NCBI GenBank assembly: GCA_022791135.1
Contig: JAAVYM010000107.1
Span: forward strand, 1 to 49,945
Length of the DNA stretch: 49,945 nt
Direction: 5' to 3'
Source: Oscillibacter sp.
GTDB lineage: Bacteria; Bacillota; Clostridia; Oscillospirales; Oscillospiraceae
Below the pieces are notes generated by a model, which saw only the letters and a program-made list of their open reading frames with translations, did not search any database and was not told the DNA's origin. Shown piece by piece: positions 8,008 through 16,600 of the stretch; the first letter of the stretch is position 1; every line of letters starts with the position of its first letter. Both the position numbers and the translations under genes were made by a program.

Positions 8008-9225
8008 TCATGGGACCGCCTCTCCGCTTTCCCTGGCCGCTTCTTCCGTCTCCTCCTCCGCGTCCTCCGCCCTGGCCGTCAACACCGCTGACATCCGCTC
8101 TGCGAAAAGCCGCCCCGCCAGCACCGCCTCCTCCGGCGAGTTCCCGGCGGCCCCTACCTCCAAAAGCAGGGACCCGGTTGTGGCGTGCTGGTTGTATCGG
8201 GAGTTGCGCAGCAGCACCGGACGCATCAGCGTGGGGTAATGCTCCAGGATATCTTGCTGCACCGCCGCCGCCAGACGCAGGTTCTCCAGCCACTGCGGAT
8301 GTTCCAGCCCGCTGCCGTCGCTGCCCATCACCAGGGACATCTGGGCCGGGACGCCCACGCTTTCAATCTCGGAGACCGCCTTGTACTGGTTGCCCTGCCC
8401 GTCCTCGATGGCGTCCCGGTGCACATCCAGGACGAAACGGATGGAGGGATAGCGCTCCAGGTATTTCTGTATAGCCGCCAGCGCCCGGTCGTAGGCCCCG
8501 GTATAAGAGGGATAGTCATACAGCGTCCGGTCGTGGAGGACAGAGATGCCCGCCTGGGCAAAGACCTCCGCCATTTCGTCCCCCACCTTCACCACGTTGT
8601 AGCGGTAGTCCGTAGTCCGGTAATCCCCGGACCAGACGACCTCCGTGCCCGGAACCGGGGTGTAGGACTCGCTGCCATGGGTGTGGAGAATCAGCAGCTG
8701 GGGTCCTTCCTCTCCCAGCGCCGCGGCAAAGGGCCGCTGAAGCTCCGGGGCGGACAGCGCATGGCTGGTGGAATTGCTGATGTAAACCAGCCCACAGACA
8801 GTGTATCCGCTGGGGTCCGTAGGAATCAGCGTCTTGGCGGGAACGCCGTTGTCCTCCACCGGGGTGGCGGCGTCCACCGGCGTCTCCTCCACCGGGACCG
8901 TCACCGGGGCCTGTGTCTCCCCGTCCTCCTCCGGCTGCTCCTGCCGCTCCAGGGACCACAGCTCCGCCACCTCCTCCCGCGCCGCCGTCAGCAGCGGCGA
9001 CTCCCGGATCGTCAGCGCCGCCGCCGGGGACAGGCTGTCCCGGCTCCACAAATCCCCCAGCTCCCAGCGGAGCAGTTCCTCCGGAAGCGCCGCGCCCAGC
9101 GCCGAGACGGCGGATGCAGCTGTGTCGCTTCCCGCGGTGACAAAGGCGATCCACAGCGTACCGACGGCCAGCGCCCCGGCCTCCAGCCGCCGCAGAAGGC
9201 CGGCAATGGATTTCTTTTGTTTCAT
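8008..9225 (-). CDS. spoIIP: Stage II sporulation protein P, peptidoglycan hydrolase
   Basis: SpoIIP is part of the SpoIIDMP machine that degrades septal peptidoglycan and drives engulfment of the forespore. It acts as amidase and endopeptidase on the mother-cell membrane face. An N-terminal signal anchor (about residues 15-32) is followed by a Glu/Pro/Thr-rich spacer (about 90-130) and the amidase domain. That domain has HTHGSESYTP at 181-190, DVHRDA near 255 and LLEVGAAGNS near 362. The length of 405 is typical. The ATG at 9225 is preceded by GAGGTGA. In Bacillus it lies beside gpr; here its neighbours are a GNAT gene and, divergently, ymfF. A possible sigma-E promoter is at 9245-9273. Confidence 0.93.
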   Translation of the reverse strand: MKQKKSIAGLLRRLEAGALAVGTLWIAFVTAGSDTAASAVSALGAALPEELLRWELGDLWSRDSLSPAAALTIRESPLLTAAREEVAELWSLERQEQPEEDGETQAPVTVPVEETPVDAATPVEDNGVPAKTLIPTDPSGYTVCGLVYISNSTSHALSAPELQRPFAAALGEEGPQLLILHTHGSESYTPVPGTEVVWSGDYRTTDYRYNVVKVGDEMAEVFAQAGISVLHDRTLYDYPSYTGAYDRALAAIQKYLERYPSIRFVLDVHRDAIEDGQGNQYKAVSEIESVGVPAQMSLVMGSDGSGLEHPQWLENLRLAAAVQQDILEHYPTLMRPVLLRNSRYNQHATTGSLLLEVGAAGNSPEEAVLAGRLFAERMSAVLTARAEDAEEETEEAARESGEAVP

Positions 9226-9244
9226 AGTTCTTCACCTCTGGGAC

Positions 9245-9273
9245 AACCTATGTTCCAGCAGGCGGAAATATGC
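9245..9273 (-). promoter_or_regulatory. Possible sigma-E promoter of spoIIP
   Basis: On the minus strand GCATATT (9267-9273) matches the sigma-E -35 exactly. After 14 nt comes CATAGGTT (9245-9252), a partial -10 match. The expected start of transcription would lie at the edge of the ribosome binding site, which makes the call uncertain. Confidence 0.35.
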
Positions 9274-9316
9274 CCTCCGCTCCTTCCGAGGAATCCATCT
9301 TGCAATCCGGTCCTAT

Positions 9317-9330
9317 CAAGTATATACTTG
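9317..9330. repeat. Perfect 14-bp palindrome between spoIIP and ymfF
   Basis: CAAGTATATACTTG is a perfect palindrome in the divergent intergenic region, about 65 nt before the ymfF start and 90 nt before spoIIP. It looks like an operator for a dimeric regulator; no candidate regulator is adjacent. Confidence 0.45.
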
Positions 9331-9394
9331 TATACATGAAATAAATGGCATTCCCCCGAAACTCAAATTTCATCCACAAAAGGAGTTGAACTTT

Positions 9395-10657
9395 GTGACA
9401 AGAACCCAGCTCGCCGGCGGCATGTACCTCACCTGCCTTCCGGCGAAGAAATTCAAGACCAGCCTCCTCTCCGCCCAGTTTGTCGTTCCCCTCCGGTGGG
9501 AAACCGCCTCCGCCAACGCCCTAATTTCCGCCATTCTCCGCCGGGGCACGGTCACCTGCCCCGATATGGGGGCGCTCTCCGCCCGGCTGGACAAGCTCTA
9601 CGGCGCCCGCATCGACGTCACCGTCCGCAAGAAGGGCGAGTCCCAGTGCGTGGGCTTCGTCGCCAGCCTGATTGACGACAGCTTCGCTCCCGGCGGCGAG
9701 CGGCTGCTGGAACCCACCGCCACCCTCCTGGGAGAGCTGATCTGCTCCCCCGTTACCCGGGACGGCCTCTTCCTGGAGGATTATTTTGAAAACGAGAAGA
9801 CCAACCTCATCGACGCCATCCGCAGCATTCTCAACGACAAGCGGTCTTATGCCGACAGCCGCCTTCTTCAGGAGATGTGCACCGGCGAACCCTACGGCAT
9901 CCCCCGCCTGGGCAATGAGCAGATCACCGCCGCCCTGCATCCCCAGCTGCTCTTCGAGGGCTACCGCCATCTGATCGCCTCCTCCCGGCTGGAGATTTTC
10001 TACAGCGGCAGCGCGGAACATGCCCGGGTGGAAGCCGCCCTCCGCTCCGCCCTGGCGGAGCTGCCCCGCGCCGCTGTGGAACCCCCTCCGGAACTGACAC
10101 CCCATGTCCTCCCGGAAGAACCTCGCTTCCTCACTGAGCGCCTGGACGTATCCCAGGGCAAGCTGGGCATGGGCTTCTCCTGCGGCAGCGAGGACACCGC
10201 TGCCCTGCTGGTGGGCAACACCCTCTTCGGCGGCAGCAGCAACTCCAAACTCTTCCTCAACGTCCGGGAAAAGCTCTCCCTCTGCTACTACGCCTCCTCT
10301 CTTTATCACCGGCAAAAGGGGCTGATCACCGTCTCCTCCGGCATAGAGTTCGAGCACTACCAGCAGGCCTGCGACGAAATCCGCGCCCAGCTGGCGGCCG
10401 TGCAGGAAGGCCGCCTGGAGGACTGGGAGCTGGAGGCCGCCAAGAGCACCCTGCTCAACGCCTACTCCTCCATGGGCGATTCCCAGGGGAAGCTGGAAAA
10501 CTTCTACCTGGGCCAGGCCGCCACCGGCCGGAACGAATCCCCGGAGGAGCTGGCCGCCCAAGTGCGGGAAGTCACCCTGGAGCGCATTCTCCAGGCCATG
10601 AGTACGGTCAAGCTGGACACTGTGTACTTCCTGCAGGGAAAGGAGGCGGAGGAATGA
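9395..10657 (+). CDS. ymfF: M16 peptidase-like protein YmfF (EF-P modification-associated, inactive)
   Basis: Inverzincin-fold protein of 420 residues matching the YmfF/YfmF family, which in Bacillus is linked to 5-aminopentanol modification of elongation factor P. It begins TRTQLAGGMYLTCLPAKKFKT and lacks the zinc motif HxxEH, so it is probably the non-catalytic partner of the next gene. Later stretches such as GMGFSCGSED and LFGGSSNSKLFLNVREKLSL are family hallmarks of the second M16 lobe. The start is GTG at 9395, 9 nt after AAAGGAG; the frame stays open far upstream but without family similarity. It overlaps ymfH by 4 nt (ATGA), indicating translational coupling and heterodimer formation. 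Confidence 0.88.
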   Translation: MTRTQLAGGMYLTCLPAKKFKTSLLSAQFVVPLRWETASANALISAILRRGTVTCPDMGALSARLDKLYGARIDVTVRKKGESQCVGFVASLIDDSFAPGGERLLEPTATLLGELICSPVTRDGLFLEDYFENEKTNLIDAIRSILNDKRSYADSRLLQEMCTGEPYGIPRLGNEQITAALHPQLLFEGYRHLIASSRLEIFYSGSAEHARVEAALRSALAELPRAAVEPPPELTPHVLPEEPRFLTERLDVSQGKLGMGFSCGSEDTAALLVGNTLFGGSSNSKLFLNVREKLSLCYYASSLYHRQKGLITVSSGIEFEHYQQACDEIRAQLAAVQEGRLEDWELEAAKSTLLNAYSSMGDSQGKLENFYLGQAATGRNESPEELAAQVREVTLERILQAMSTVKLDTVYFLQGKEAEE

Positions 10658-11925
10658 ACCCCGTTTTTTACGAGTCCATCGGCGAGACCGTCTACTGCGG
10701 TACGCTGCCCAACGGTCTGGAGATCCGGGTCGTCCCCAAGCCTGGCTATGCTAAGAAATACGCCTTTTTCGCCACCCGGTACGGCGGCATGGACACCCGC
10801 TTTCAGCTGAGCGGCCAGTGGCTGGACACCCCCGCCGGCATCGCCCACTACCTGGAGCACAAGATGTTCGACACCAAGGAGGGCAACGCCCTCCAGGAAC
10901 TGGCCAAAAACGGCGCGGAACCCAATGCCTTCACCTCCAACGCCATGACCGGCTATTATTTCGACTCCACGGACCACTTTGAGGAAAACCTGAATATCCT
11001 CCTCTCCTTCGTCTCCGTCCCCTGGTTCACCGAGGAGAGCGTGGCCAAGGAGCAGGGCATCATCGCCCAGGAGATCCGCATGATCGAGGACAACCCCGAC
11101 TGGCAGATCTACGTCCGAATGCTCCGGGCGCTTTACCGCGACAGCACCGCCCGGATCTCCATTGCCGGCACGGTGGAGAGCATCTCCCACATCACGGCGG
11201 ACACTCTTTACGACTGCCACAGGGCCTTTTACACCCCTTCCAACATGATTTTGACGGCGGTGGGCGACCTGGACCCCGTTCAGGTGGCGGACCTTGCACG
11301 CCGGGTGCTTCCTGCGGAGGGTGGCCCCGCCATCCCCCGGGACTACGGCCAGGAGCCGGAGGCCGTGGCCCAGCGGGAAACCCGCCTGGCTATGGAGGTC
11401 TCCAGCCCCCAGTTCCTCACCGGCTTCAAGTGCCGCCCCGTCCCCGAGGGGGAGGGGCAGCTGCGCGCCATTGTGTTGGGCGATATCGCCTGTGACCTGC
11501 TTTTCGGCGACTCCAGCCCCCTTTATCAGCGGCTCTACAGCCAGGGCCTGATTAACTCCAGCTTCGGCGGAGAGTTTGAGCTGATGCCCGGCGCAGCTTA
11601 TCTCTACGCCGGCGGCGAGAGCAAGGACCCCAAGGCCGTCGCCGCTGAAATTCAGAAGGAGGCGGACCGCCTGGTTCGCGAGGGCGTGGGAGAGGATTTC
11701 TTCCAGCGGACTCTCCGGGCCAACTTCGGCTCCAACCTCCGGGGGCTGAACTCCTTTGAAAACATCGCCGTCTCCCTGACGGAGGGCTATTTCGGCGGCT
11801 ACGATCCTCTTCGCTTCCCCCAGATTTTTGACAGCCTCACCCAGGAGGATGTCCTCGCCTTCCTGCGGGACAATGTCACGGCGGAGCGCTCCGTCCTCTC
11901 AGAAATCGTCCCCAAGGAGGCTTGA
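10654..11925 (+). CDS. ymfH: M16 zinc metallopeptidase YmfH
   Basis: Catalytic M16 peptidase of 423 residues and likely partner of YmfF. The inverted zinc motif HYLEH lies at 65-69, with the downstream Glu region in EIRMIEDNPDWQIY near 142-155. The typical ..NAFTSNAMTGYYFDST.. segment follows the motif. Family knowledge links the pair to processing or quality control during EF-P modification in Bacillus. The actual substrate in this organism is unknown. The start overlaps the ymfF stop. The lgt start lies 5 nt after its stop, with AAGGAGG at the end of this gene serving as its ribosome binding site. Confidence 0.9.
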   Translation: MNPVFYESIGETVYCGTLPNGLEIRVVPKPGYAKKYAFFATRYGGMDTRFQLSGQWLDTPAGIAHYLEHKMFDTKEGNALQELAKNGAEPNAFTSNAMTGYYFDSTDHFEENLNILLSFVSVPWFTEESVAKEQGIIAQEIRMIEDNPDWQIYVRMLRALYRDSTARISIAGTVESISHITADTLYDCHRAFYTPSNMILTAVGDLDPVQVADLARRVLPAEGGPAIPRDYGQEPEAVAQRETRLAMEVSSPQFLTGFKCRPVPEGEGQLRAIVLGDIACDLLFGDSSPLYQRLYSQGLINSSFGGEFELMPGAAYLYAGGESKDPKAVAAEIQKEADRLVREGVGEDFFQRTLRANFGSNLRGLNSFENIAVSLTEGYFGGYDPLRFPQIFDSLTQEDVLAFLRDNVTAERSVLSEIVPKEA

Positions 11926-11929
11926 ATTG

Positions 11930-12970
11930 ATGTCTGCCCCTGAAATGACCGCGTTGAAAAACATGCCCATCAGCTTCCCCGGCCTCTTCGGGGACTGGGA
12001 GTTCAACCCCGATCCCATTGCCATCCACATCGGCCACGGGATCTATTGGTACGGCATCATTCTGGCCCTGGCCTTTCTGGCCGGTCTGGTGCTGTGCATG
12101 AAGCAGGCCAAGCATTACGGCCTGACGGAGGACCACGTGCTGGACCTGGTGCTGTGGGCGGTGCCCTGCTGCATCCTGGGTTCCCGCATTTACTATGTGA
12201 TCTTCTATCTGGACCTCTACCGGGACAGCTCCGGCGCCCTGGACTGGAGCCGGATCATCGCCATCTGGGACGGCGGCATCGCCATTTACGGGACCGTCAT
12301 CGCCGGCGCCCTGGTCGTCTTCTTTTTCACCCGCCGCAAAAAAATTCCCTTTGGCGCCATGGCAGATTTGGGCGTCATGGGCCTGCTGCTGGGCCAGATC
12401 ATCGGCCGCTGGGCGAACTTCATCAACCGGGAGGCCTTCGGCAGCCTGACGGACCTGCCCTGGCGGATGCGGCTATGGGTCAGCGCCTATCAGTACGTGG
12501 AGGTCCACCCCACCTTCCTGTACGAGAGCCTGTGGAATCTGGCCGGCCTGGCGCTGCTCCTCCTAGTGGTCTCCAAGGGCCGCCGGTTTGACGGGGAAAA
12601 CACCTGGTTCTACTTCCTCTGGTACGGCCTGGGCCGGGCCTGGATTGAGGGCCTTCGGACCGACAGCCTGTACCTGTTCGACTGGACCCTCTTCGGCGCG
12701 CCCATCCGGGTTTCCCAGGTTCTGAGCGTCACCATGGCCGCCGTTGCGGCGTTTATGCTGTTCTTTCAAATCCGCATCAAGCGGCGCTCGCCGGAGGGCT
12801 TGCTGGTAAACCGCCTGGCGGCGGAAGCATCCGCCAAAGCGGAAGCGGAGGCATCCGAATCTGCCGCCCCGGAGACTCCGCCCGTCTCCGAACCCGCCGC
12901 TCCGGAGTCCCCGCCCGCCCCAGAGACCGAAACGCCGCCGGAAGGAGGAGTCCATGGCAATACGGATTGA
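11930..12970 (+). CDS. lgt: Prolipoprotein diacylglyceryl transferase with C-terminal extension
   Basis: Transfers diacylglycerol from phosphatidylglycerol to the lipobox cysteine of prolipoproteins in the cytoplasmic membrane. That matches the lipoproteins encoded at 58 and 44184. Seven hydrophobic segments are visible. The family signature GRWANFINRE lies near residue 159, and the HP..LYES..N motif near 195. The ATG at 11930 is 9 nt after AAGGAGG. The last 50 or so residues are an Ala/Glu/Pro/Ser-rich tail with repeats such as ASAKAEAEAS, not needed for the reaction and poorly conserved. The tail coding region overlaps folD by 17 nt. Confidence 0.94.
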   Translation: MSAPEMTALKNMPISFPGLFGDWEFNPDPIAIHIGHGIYWYGIILALAFLAGLVLCMKQAKHYGLTEDHVLDLVLWAVPCCILGSRIYYVIFYLDLYRDSSGALDWSRIIAIWDGGIAIYGTVIAGALVVFFFTRRKKIPFGAMADLGVMGLLLGQIIGRWANFINREAFGSLTDLPWRMRLWVSAYQYVEVHPTFLYESLWNLAGLALLLLVVSKGRRFDGENTWFYFLWYGLGRAWIEGLRTDSLYLFDWTLFGAPIRVSQVLSVTMAAVAAFMLFFQIRIKRRSPEGLLVNRLAAEASAKAEAEASESAAPETPPVSEPAAPESPPAPETETPPEGGVHGNTD

Positions 12971-13811
12971 CGGCGCAGCCCTGGCCGCCGGCATCAAGGC
13001 CCAGGTCCGGCAGGAGGCCGCCGCCCTGCCCCGCCCGCCCGCCCTGGCGGTGGTGCTGGCGGGGGACGACCCCGCCTCCCAGATTTATGTCCGGGGCAAG
13101 GAGCGGGACTGCGCGGAAACCGGTTTTCAGACCCAAACCCACCGGCTTCCAGCCTGCGTCCGGCAAGAAGAGCTGCTGGCCTTAATTGACCGCCTGAACC
13201 GGGACAGCGCGGTGGATGGCATCCTGATCCAGCTTCCCCTGCCGGAGGGCCTGGATTCCCGGCCCGTTCTCCGGGCCGTGTCCCCGGAGAAGGACGTGGA
13301 CTGCTTCCACCCCCTGAACGCAGGGCTTCTCTCCCTCGGGGAACCCCGCTTCCGCCCCTGCACCCCCGCTGGGATTCTGGCGATGTTAGACGCTTATGCG
13401 ATTCCCCTTCGGGGGCAGCACTGCGTCATCCTGGGCCGGAGCCACCTGGTGGGCCGGCCCCTGGCCCAGCTCCTCACCACCCGGGACGCCACCGTCACCC
13501 TCTGCCACTCCCAGACCCAAGATCTTCCCGCCCTAACCCGCCAGGCAGACATTCTCATTTCTGCGGCGGGCCGTCCCGGCCTGGTCACCGGGGATATGGT
13601 AAAACCCGGCGCTGCCGTCATCGATGTGGCCATGAACCGGACGGCGGAGGGCCGCCTCTGCGGGGATGCGGACCCTTCGTCTGTGGGACCCGTAGCGGGC
13701 TGGCTGACGCCCGTTCCCGGCGGGGTAGGTCCCATGACCCGCGCCATGCTGCTGCAAAACGTCCTCCGGGCGGCGCAGCTGCGGGAGCACAGCCTGACGC
13801 GCTCTCGCTGA
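12954..13811 (+). CDS. folD: Methylenetetrahydrofolate dehydrogenase/cyclohydrolase
   Basis: Bifunctional cytoplasmic enzyme of one-carbon metabolism converting 5,10-methylene-THF to 5,10-methenyl-THF and then 10-formyl-THF. The 285 residues include the catalytic Tyr45 and Lys49 (YVRGK), DGILIQLPLP near 82-91, the EKDVD..HP motif, the nucleotide-binding GRSHLVGRP near 160 and PGGVGPMT near 257. The usual Gly in KDVDGFHP is Cys here. The start at 12954 follows GAAGGAGGAG and overlaps lgt by 17 nt. It is the last gene of the ymfF-ymfH-lgt-folD unit and is followed by a strong terminator. Confidence 0.95.
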   Translation: MAIRIDGAALAAGIKAQVRQEAAALPRPPALAVVLAGDDPASQIYVRGKERDCAETGFQTQTHRLPACVRQEELLALIDRLNRDSAVDGILIQLPLPEGLDSRPVLRAVSPEKDVDCFHPLNAGLLSLGEPRFRPCTPAGILAMLDAYAIPLRGQHCVILGRSHLVGRPLAQLLTTRDATVTLCHSQTQDLPALTRQADILISAAGRPGLVTGDMVKPGAAVIDVAMNRTAEGRLCGDADPSSVGPVAGWLTPVPGGVGPMTRAMLLQNVLRAAQLREHSLTRSR

Positions 13812-13873
13812 CACAATCGCTTCCGGCCTAATCTTGCTTTTTCGACAAAAATCACATAACGTAAGGTTTTCGC

Positions 13874-13914
13874 AAAATGCTGGTTGGTTTCGCTGAAACC
13901 GGCCAGCATTTTTT
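13874..13914 (+). terminator. Terminator of the ymfF-folD operon
   Basis: A 17-bp stem, with two G-U pairs, joins 13874-13890 to the arm ending at 13913, followed by a T6 run. It cleanly separates folD from the rrf2 promoter. Confidence 0.9.
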
Positions 13915-13954
13915 GTCAAATTTTCCAATTTGCCTAGGGCCTCTGTTGGGAATA

Positions 13955-13982
13955 TTGACATTTTCAATAATTCTGATATAAT
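13955..13982 (+). promoter_or_regulatory. Near-consensus extended -10 promoter of the rrf2 operon
   Basis: TTGACA (13955-13960), a 16-nt spacer and TATAAT (13977-13982) preceded by TGA give both hexamers intact plus an extended -10. A promoter this strong is usually held down by a repressor. The Rrf2 protein encoded 90 nt downstream is the obvious candidate. Confidence 0.85.
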
Positions 13983-14006
13983 TAACTAAAAGGGTATATT
14001 ATGAGG

Positions 14007-14040
14007 GCTGGATCAATCCACACACGTAGGTTGGTTCAGC
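14007..14040 (+). promoter_or_regulatory. Leader hairpin upstream of rrf2
   Basis: A 12-bp helix including G-U pairs joins 14007-14018 to 14029-14040 around a 10-nt loop, in the untranslated leader between promoter and rrf2. As DNA it is also an imperfect inverted repeat that could serve as an operator just downstream of the start point. Confidence 0.4.
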
Positions 14041-14074
14041 ACTTCTCTGTCACTGCACATGCCGAGGTGATGAT

Positions 14075-14470
14075 TTGCTGATTACACGAGAAATGGACTA
14101 TGCGCTGCGCATTCTCCGGGCTTTGCACCAAGGGGGACAGCTCTCCGCCGCCGCCGTGGCCCAGAGGGAGCACATGCCCAAGGCCATTACCCTCAAGCTG
14201 CTGAACCGGCTCTTGTCCGTCGGAATCGTAGAGAGCCGCCGCGGCGTCAACGGGGGCTATTTCCTCAAGCGGTCCTGTGAGGAGCTGAAAATCTTCGACC
14301 TCCTCCAGGCTCTTGGAGACCCGCCCCTGGTCAACCGCTGCCAGCGGGAGGGTTATTCCTGCGAAAATTATCCAAAGGGCGGCTGCGGCGTCTGCCGTGA
14401 GCTTTGCCGCATCCAGGACATCTTGAATCAGGAGCTTCAGCGGACGCCGCTAAGCGATATCTTTCAGTAG
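14075..14470 (+). CDS. Rrf2-family transcriptional regulator, cysteine-rich
   Basis: DNA-binding protein of 131 residues with the Rrf2/IscR/NsrR winged helix at about 1-75, recognised by MLITREMDYALRILRAL and the wing RRGVNGGYFL. The C-terminal third holds Cys89, Cys96, Cys104, Cys107 and Cys111, with Cys68 in the wing. This is more than the three Cys usual for Fe-S Rrf2 sensors. An iron-sulfur cluster responding to O2, NO or redox state is therefore likely but not proven. The start is TTG at 14075, after GAGGTGA. It precedes the acyl-CoA dehydrogenase fusion by 47 nt without a terminator and probably controls that unit. Confidence 0.9.
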   Translation: MLITREMDYALRILRALHQGGQLSAAAVAQREHMPKAITLKLLNRLLSVGIVESRRGVNGGYFLKRSCEELKIFDLLQALGDPPLVNRCQREGYSCENYPKGGCGVCRELCRIQDILNQELQRTPLSDIFQ

Positions 14471-14517
14471 GACTACGCGGAATCGTTTTATTGTAATCGG
14501 GAAAAGGAGGCACACAC

Positions 14518-16428
14518 ATGCTGTATCAAACCACAAAGGCTCATGAAGACCTCCGGGCCAAGGTCCGGGAATTCGCAGAGGCCGAGATCAAACCCATTGC
14601 CTTCATGCTGGATAAAGAAAACCGCTTCCCCTCCGAGGCCGTGCAGAAAATGGGGGAGCTGGGCCTGATGGGCCTGCCCTATGACACGGAATACGGAGGC
14701 GCCGGGTCCGACGCCCTGAGCTATGCCATCGCCGTGGAGGAGCTGGCCCGGGTGGACGGCGGCGCGGGCGTCATTCTCTCCGCCCACACCTCCCTGGGTA
14801 CCTATCCCATCTACGCCTTCGGCACGGAGGAGCAGAAGAAAAAGTACCTCCCCGACCTGTGCGCGGGGCGGAAGCTAGGCGCCTTCGGCCTGACGGAACC
14901 CAACGCCGGCTCCGACGCCGGCGGCACGGAGACCACCGCCGAGGACATGGGGGATCACTATCTCCTTAACGGCGAGAAGATCTTCATCACCAACGGCGGA
15001 GAGGCCAGCACCTACGTCATCTTCGCCGTCACCACCCCCGGCATCGGCACCCGGGGCATCAGCGCCCTCATCGTGGAAAAGGGCTGGGAGGGCTTTACTT
15101 TCGAGGAGCACTACGACAAGATGGGCATCCGCTCCTCCGCCACCTGCCAGCTGAACTTTAACAACGTGAAGGTTCCCAAGGAAAACCTCCTGGGCAAGGA
15201 GGGCCAGGGCTTCAAGATCGCCATGGCCACCCTGGACGGCGGGCGCATCGGCATCGCGGCTCAGGCCCTGGGCATCGCCCAGGGTGCCTATGAGGCCGCC
15301 GTGGAGTATTCCAAGGAGCGCATTCAGTTCGGCCGTCCCATCTGCCAGCAGCAAAACATTGCCTTCAAGATCGCCGACATGGCGACCAAGCTTCGCTGCG
15401 CCCGGTTCCTGGTGTACAGCGCCGCTGAGCTGAAGCAGGCCCACGCCCCCTACGGCATGGAATCCGCCATGGCAAAGCAGTACGCCTCCGACATCGCCCT
15501 GGAGGTCACCAACGACGCGCTCCAGATTTTCGGCGGCTGCGGCTACCTCAAGGGCATGGAAGTGGAGCGCTTCTACCGGGACGCCAAGATCACCACCATT
15601 TACGAGGGAACCAACGAGATTCAGCGGGTGGTCATCGCCTCCCATATCCTGGGCAAGGCAGGCAAGGCCGACAACGCCGCCCCCGCCCAGCAGCGCGGAC
15701 CCGAGACCGGCGCGCGGAAGCGTCAGATTTGGAAGGACGGCACCGCCCAGGAGAAGGTGGAGGCCCTGGTCGCCAACCTGAAGAAGGACGGCCACGACTT
15801 CTCCGTGGGCATTTCCATCGACACCCCCATCACCCAGGCAGAGCGGGTCGTCAGTGCGGGCCAGGGTATCGGGGCCAAGGAAAATATGAAACTTATCGAG
15901 GACCTGGCGAAGGCGGCCGGCGCGGCCATCGGCTCCAGCCGCCCGGTGGCGGAGACGCTGAAATACGTCCCCTTGAACCGCTACGTGGGCATGTCCGGCC
16001 AGAAATTCAAGGGCAATCTCTATATTGCCTGCGGCATCTCCGGCGCGATTCAGCACCTCAAGGGCATCAAGGACGCCTCCTGCATCGTGGCGATTAATAA
16101 AAATCCCAACGCCAAGATTTTCAAGAACTGCGATTACGGCATCGTGGGCGACGTGATGGAAATTCTGCCCCTGCTCACCGCCGCCCTGGACACCGGGGAG
16201 AAGCAGCCCGCGCCGCCCATGGTGAAAATGAAGCGGCAGGTGCCCAAGAAAGTCACCCCGCCCCGGAAGCTCTATATCTGCAACGGCTGCGGCTATGAGT
16301 ACGACGTGCTGAAAGGCGACCCGGAGAACGAGGTCAAGCCCGGCACCGCCTTCAAGGATCTGCCGGAAGGCTGGACCTGCCCCCACTGCGGCGAAAGCAC
16401 CGACGCGTTCATCGAAATTGAGGTTTAA
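14518..16428 (+). CDS. Acyl-CoA dehydrogenase - EtfA C-domain - rubredoxin fusion
   Basis: Three electron-transfer modules occupy one chain of 636 residues. Residues 1-380 are an acyl-CoA dehydrogenase: [13 protein letters not shown] near 123-135, [16 protein letters not shown] near 241-257, and catalytic Glu363 in [10 protein letters not shown]. Residues about 440-558 match the FAD-binding C-terminal domain of ETF alpha: [43 protein letters not shown] and DYGIVGD. Residues about 584-636 are a complete rubredoxin with Cys588, Cys591, Cys621 and Cys624. The EtfA N-terminal domain and EtfB are absent. The inferred path is acyl-CoA to FAD to ETF-type FAD to the rubredoxin iron, then to the flavodiiron protein encoded next. 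AAAAGGAGG precedes the ATG. The Rrf2 gene upstream is the likely regulator. Confidence 0.93.
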   Translation: MLYQTTKAHEDLRAKVREFAEAEIKPIAFMLDKENRFPSEAVQKMGELGLMGLPYDTEYGGAGSDALSYAIAVEELARVDGGAGVILSAHTSLGTYPIYAFGTEEQKKKYLPDLCAGRKLGAFGLTEPNAGSDAGGTETTAEDMGDHYLLNGEKIFITNGGEASTYVIFAVTTPGIGTRGISALIVEKGWEGFTFEEHYDKMGIRSSATCQLNFNNVKVPKENLLGKEGQGFKIAMATLDGGRIGIAAQALGIAQGAYEAAVEYSKERIQFGRPICQQQNIAFKIADMATKLRCARFLVYSAAELKQAHAPYGMESAMAKQYASDIALEVTNDALQIFGGCGYLKGMEVERFYRDAKITTIYEGTNEIQRVVIASHILGKAGKADNAAPAQQRGPETGARKRQIWKDGTAQEKVEALVANLKKDGHDFSVGISIDTPITQAERVVSAGQGIGAKENMKLIEDLAKAAGAAIGSSRPVAETLKYVPLNRYVGMSGQKFKGNLYIACGISGAIQHLKGIKDASCIVAINKNPNAKIFKNCDYGIVGDVMEILPLLTAALDTGEKQPAPPMVKMKRQVPKKVTPPRKLYICNGCGYEYDVLKGDPENEVKPGTAFKDLPEGWTCPHCGESTDAFIEIEV

Positions 16429-16543
16429 TTGCGGCTGTAAAAAACGGCCTAAACGGCTGCATGGAATACAGCGCAGGAACGCTCCGGGCGGGGTTTTAGG
16501 CAGCGCAGGACTCTGTAGAGCAAGCGCATAGCGGCGCGCTCAT

Positions 16544-16557
16544 ATACCAAACGGTAT
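16544..16557. promoter_or_regulatory. Inverted repeat ATACC-N4-GGTAT before the flavodiiron gene
   Basis: Perfect 5-bp arms lie 44 nt upstream of the flavodiiron start, in a 172-nt gap that otherwise shows no clear promoter. A GGTAT half-site also occurs at 13993-13997, just downstream of the rrf2 promoter. It may be an Rrf2 operator; this is speculative. Confidence 0.3.
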
Positions 16558-16600
16558 CTCAGGAGCGGAGAACAAAAATAGGATGCAAGGAGGAACTTTT

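Noticed and set aside
14875..16386. Long open frame on the minus strand opposite the acyl-CoA dehydrogenase fusion
   Set aside because: It is a GC-rich mirror of strong codon bias, has no ribosome binding site and resembles no protein, while the plus strand matches known domains throughout.
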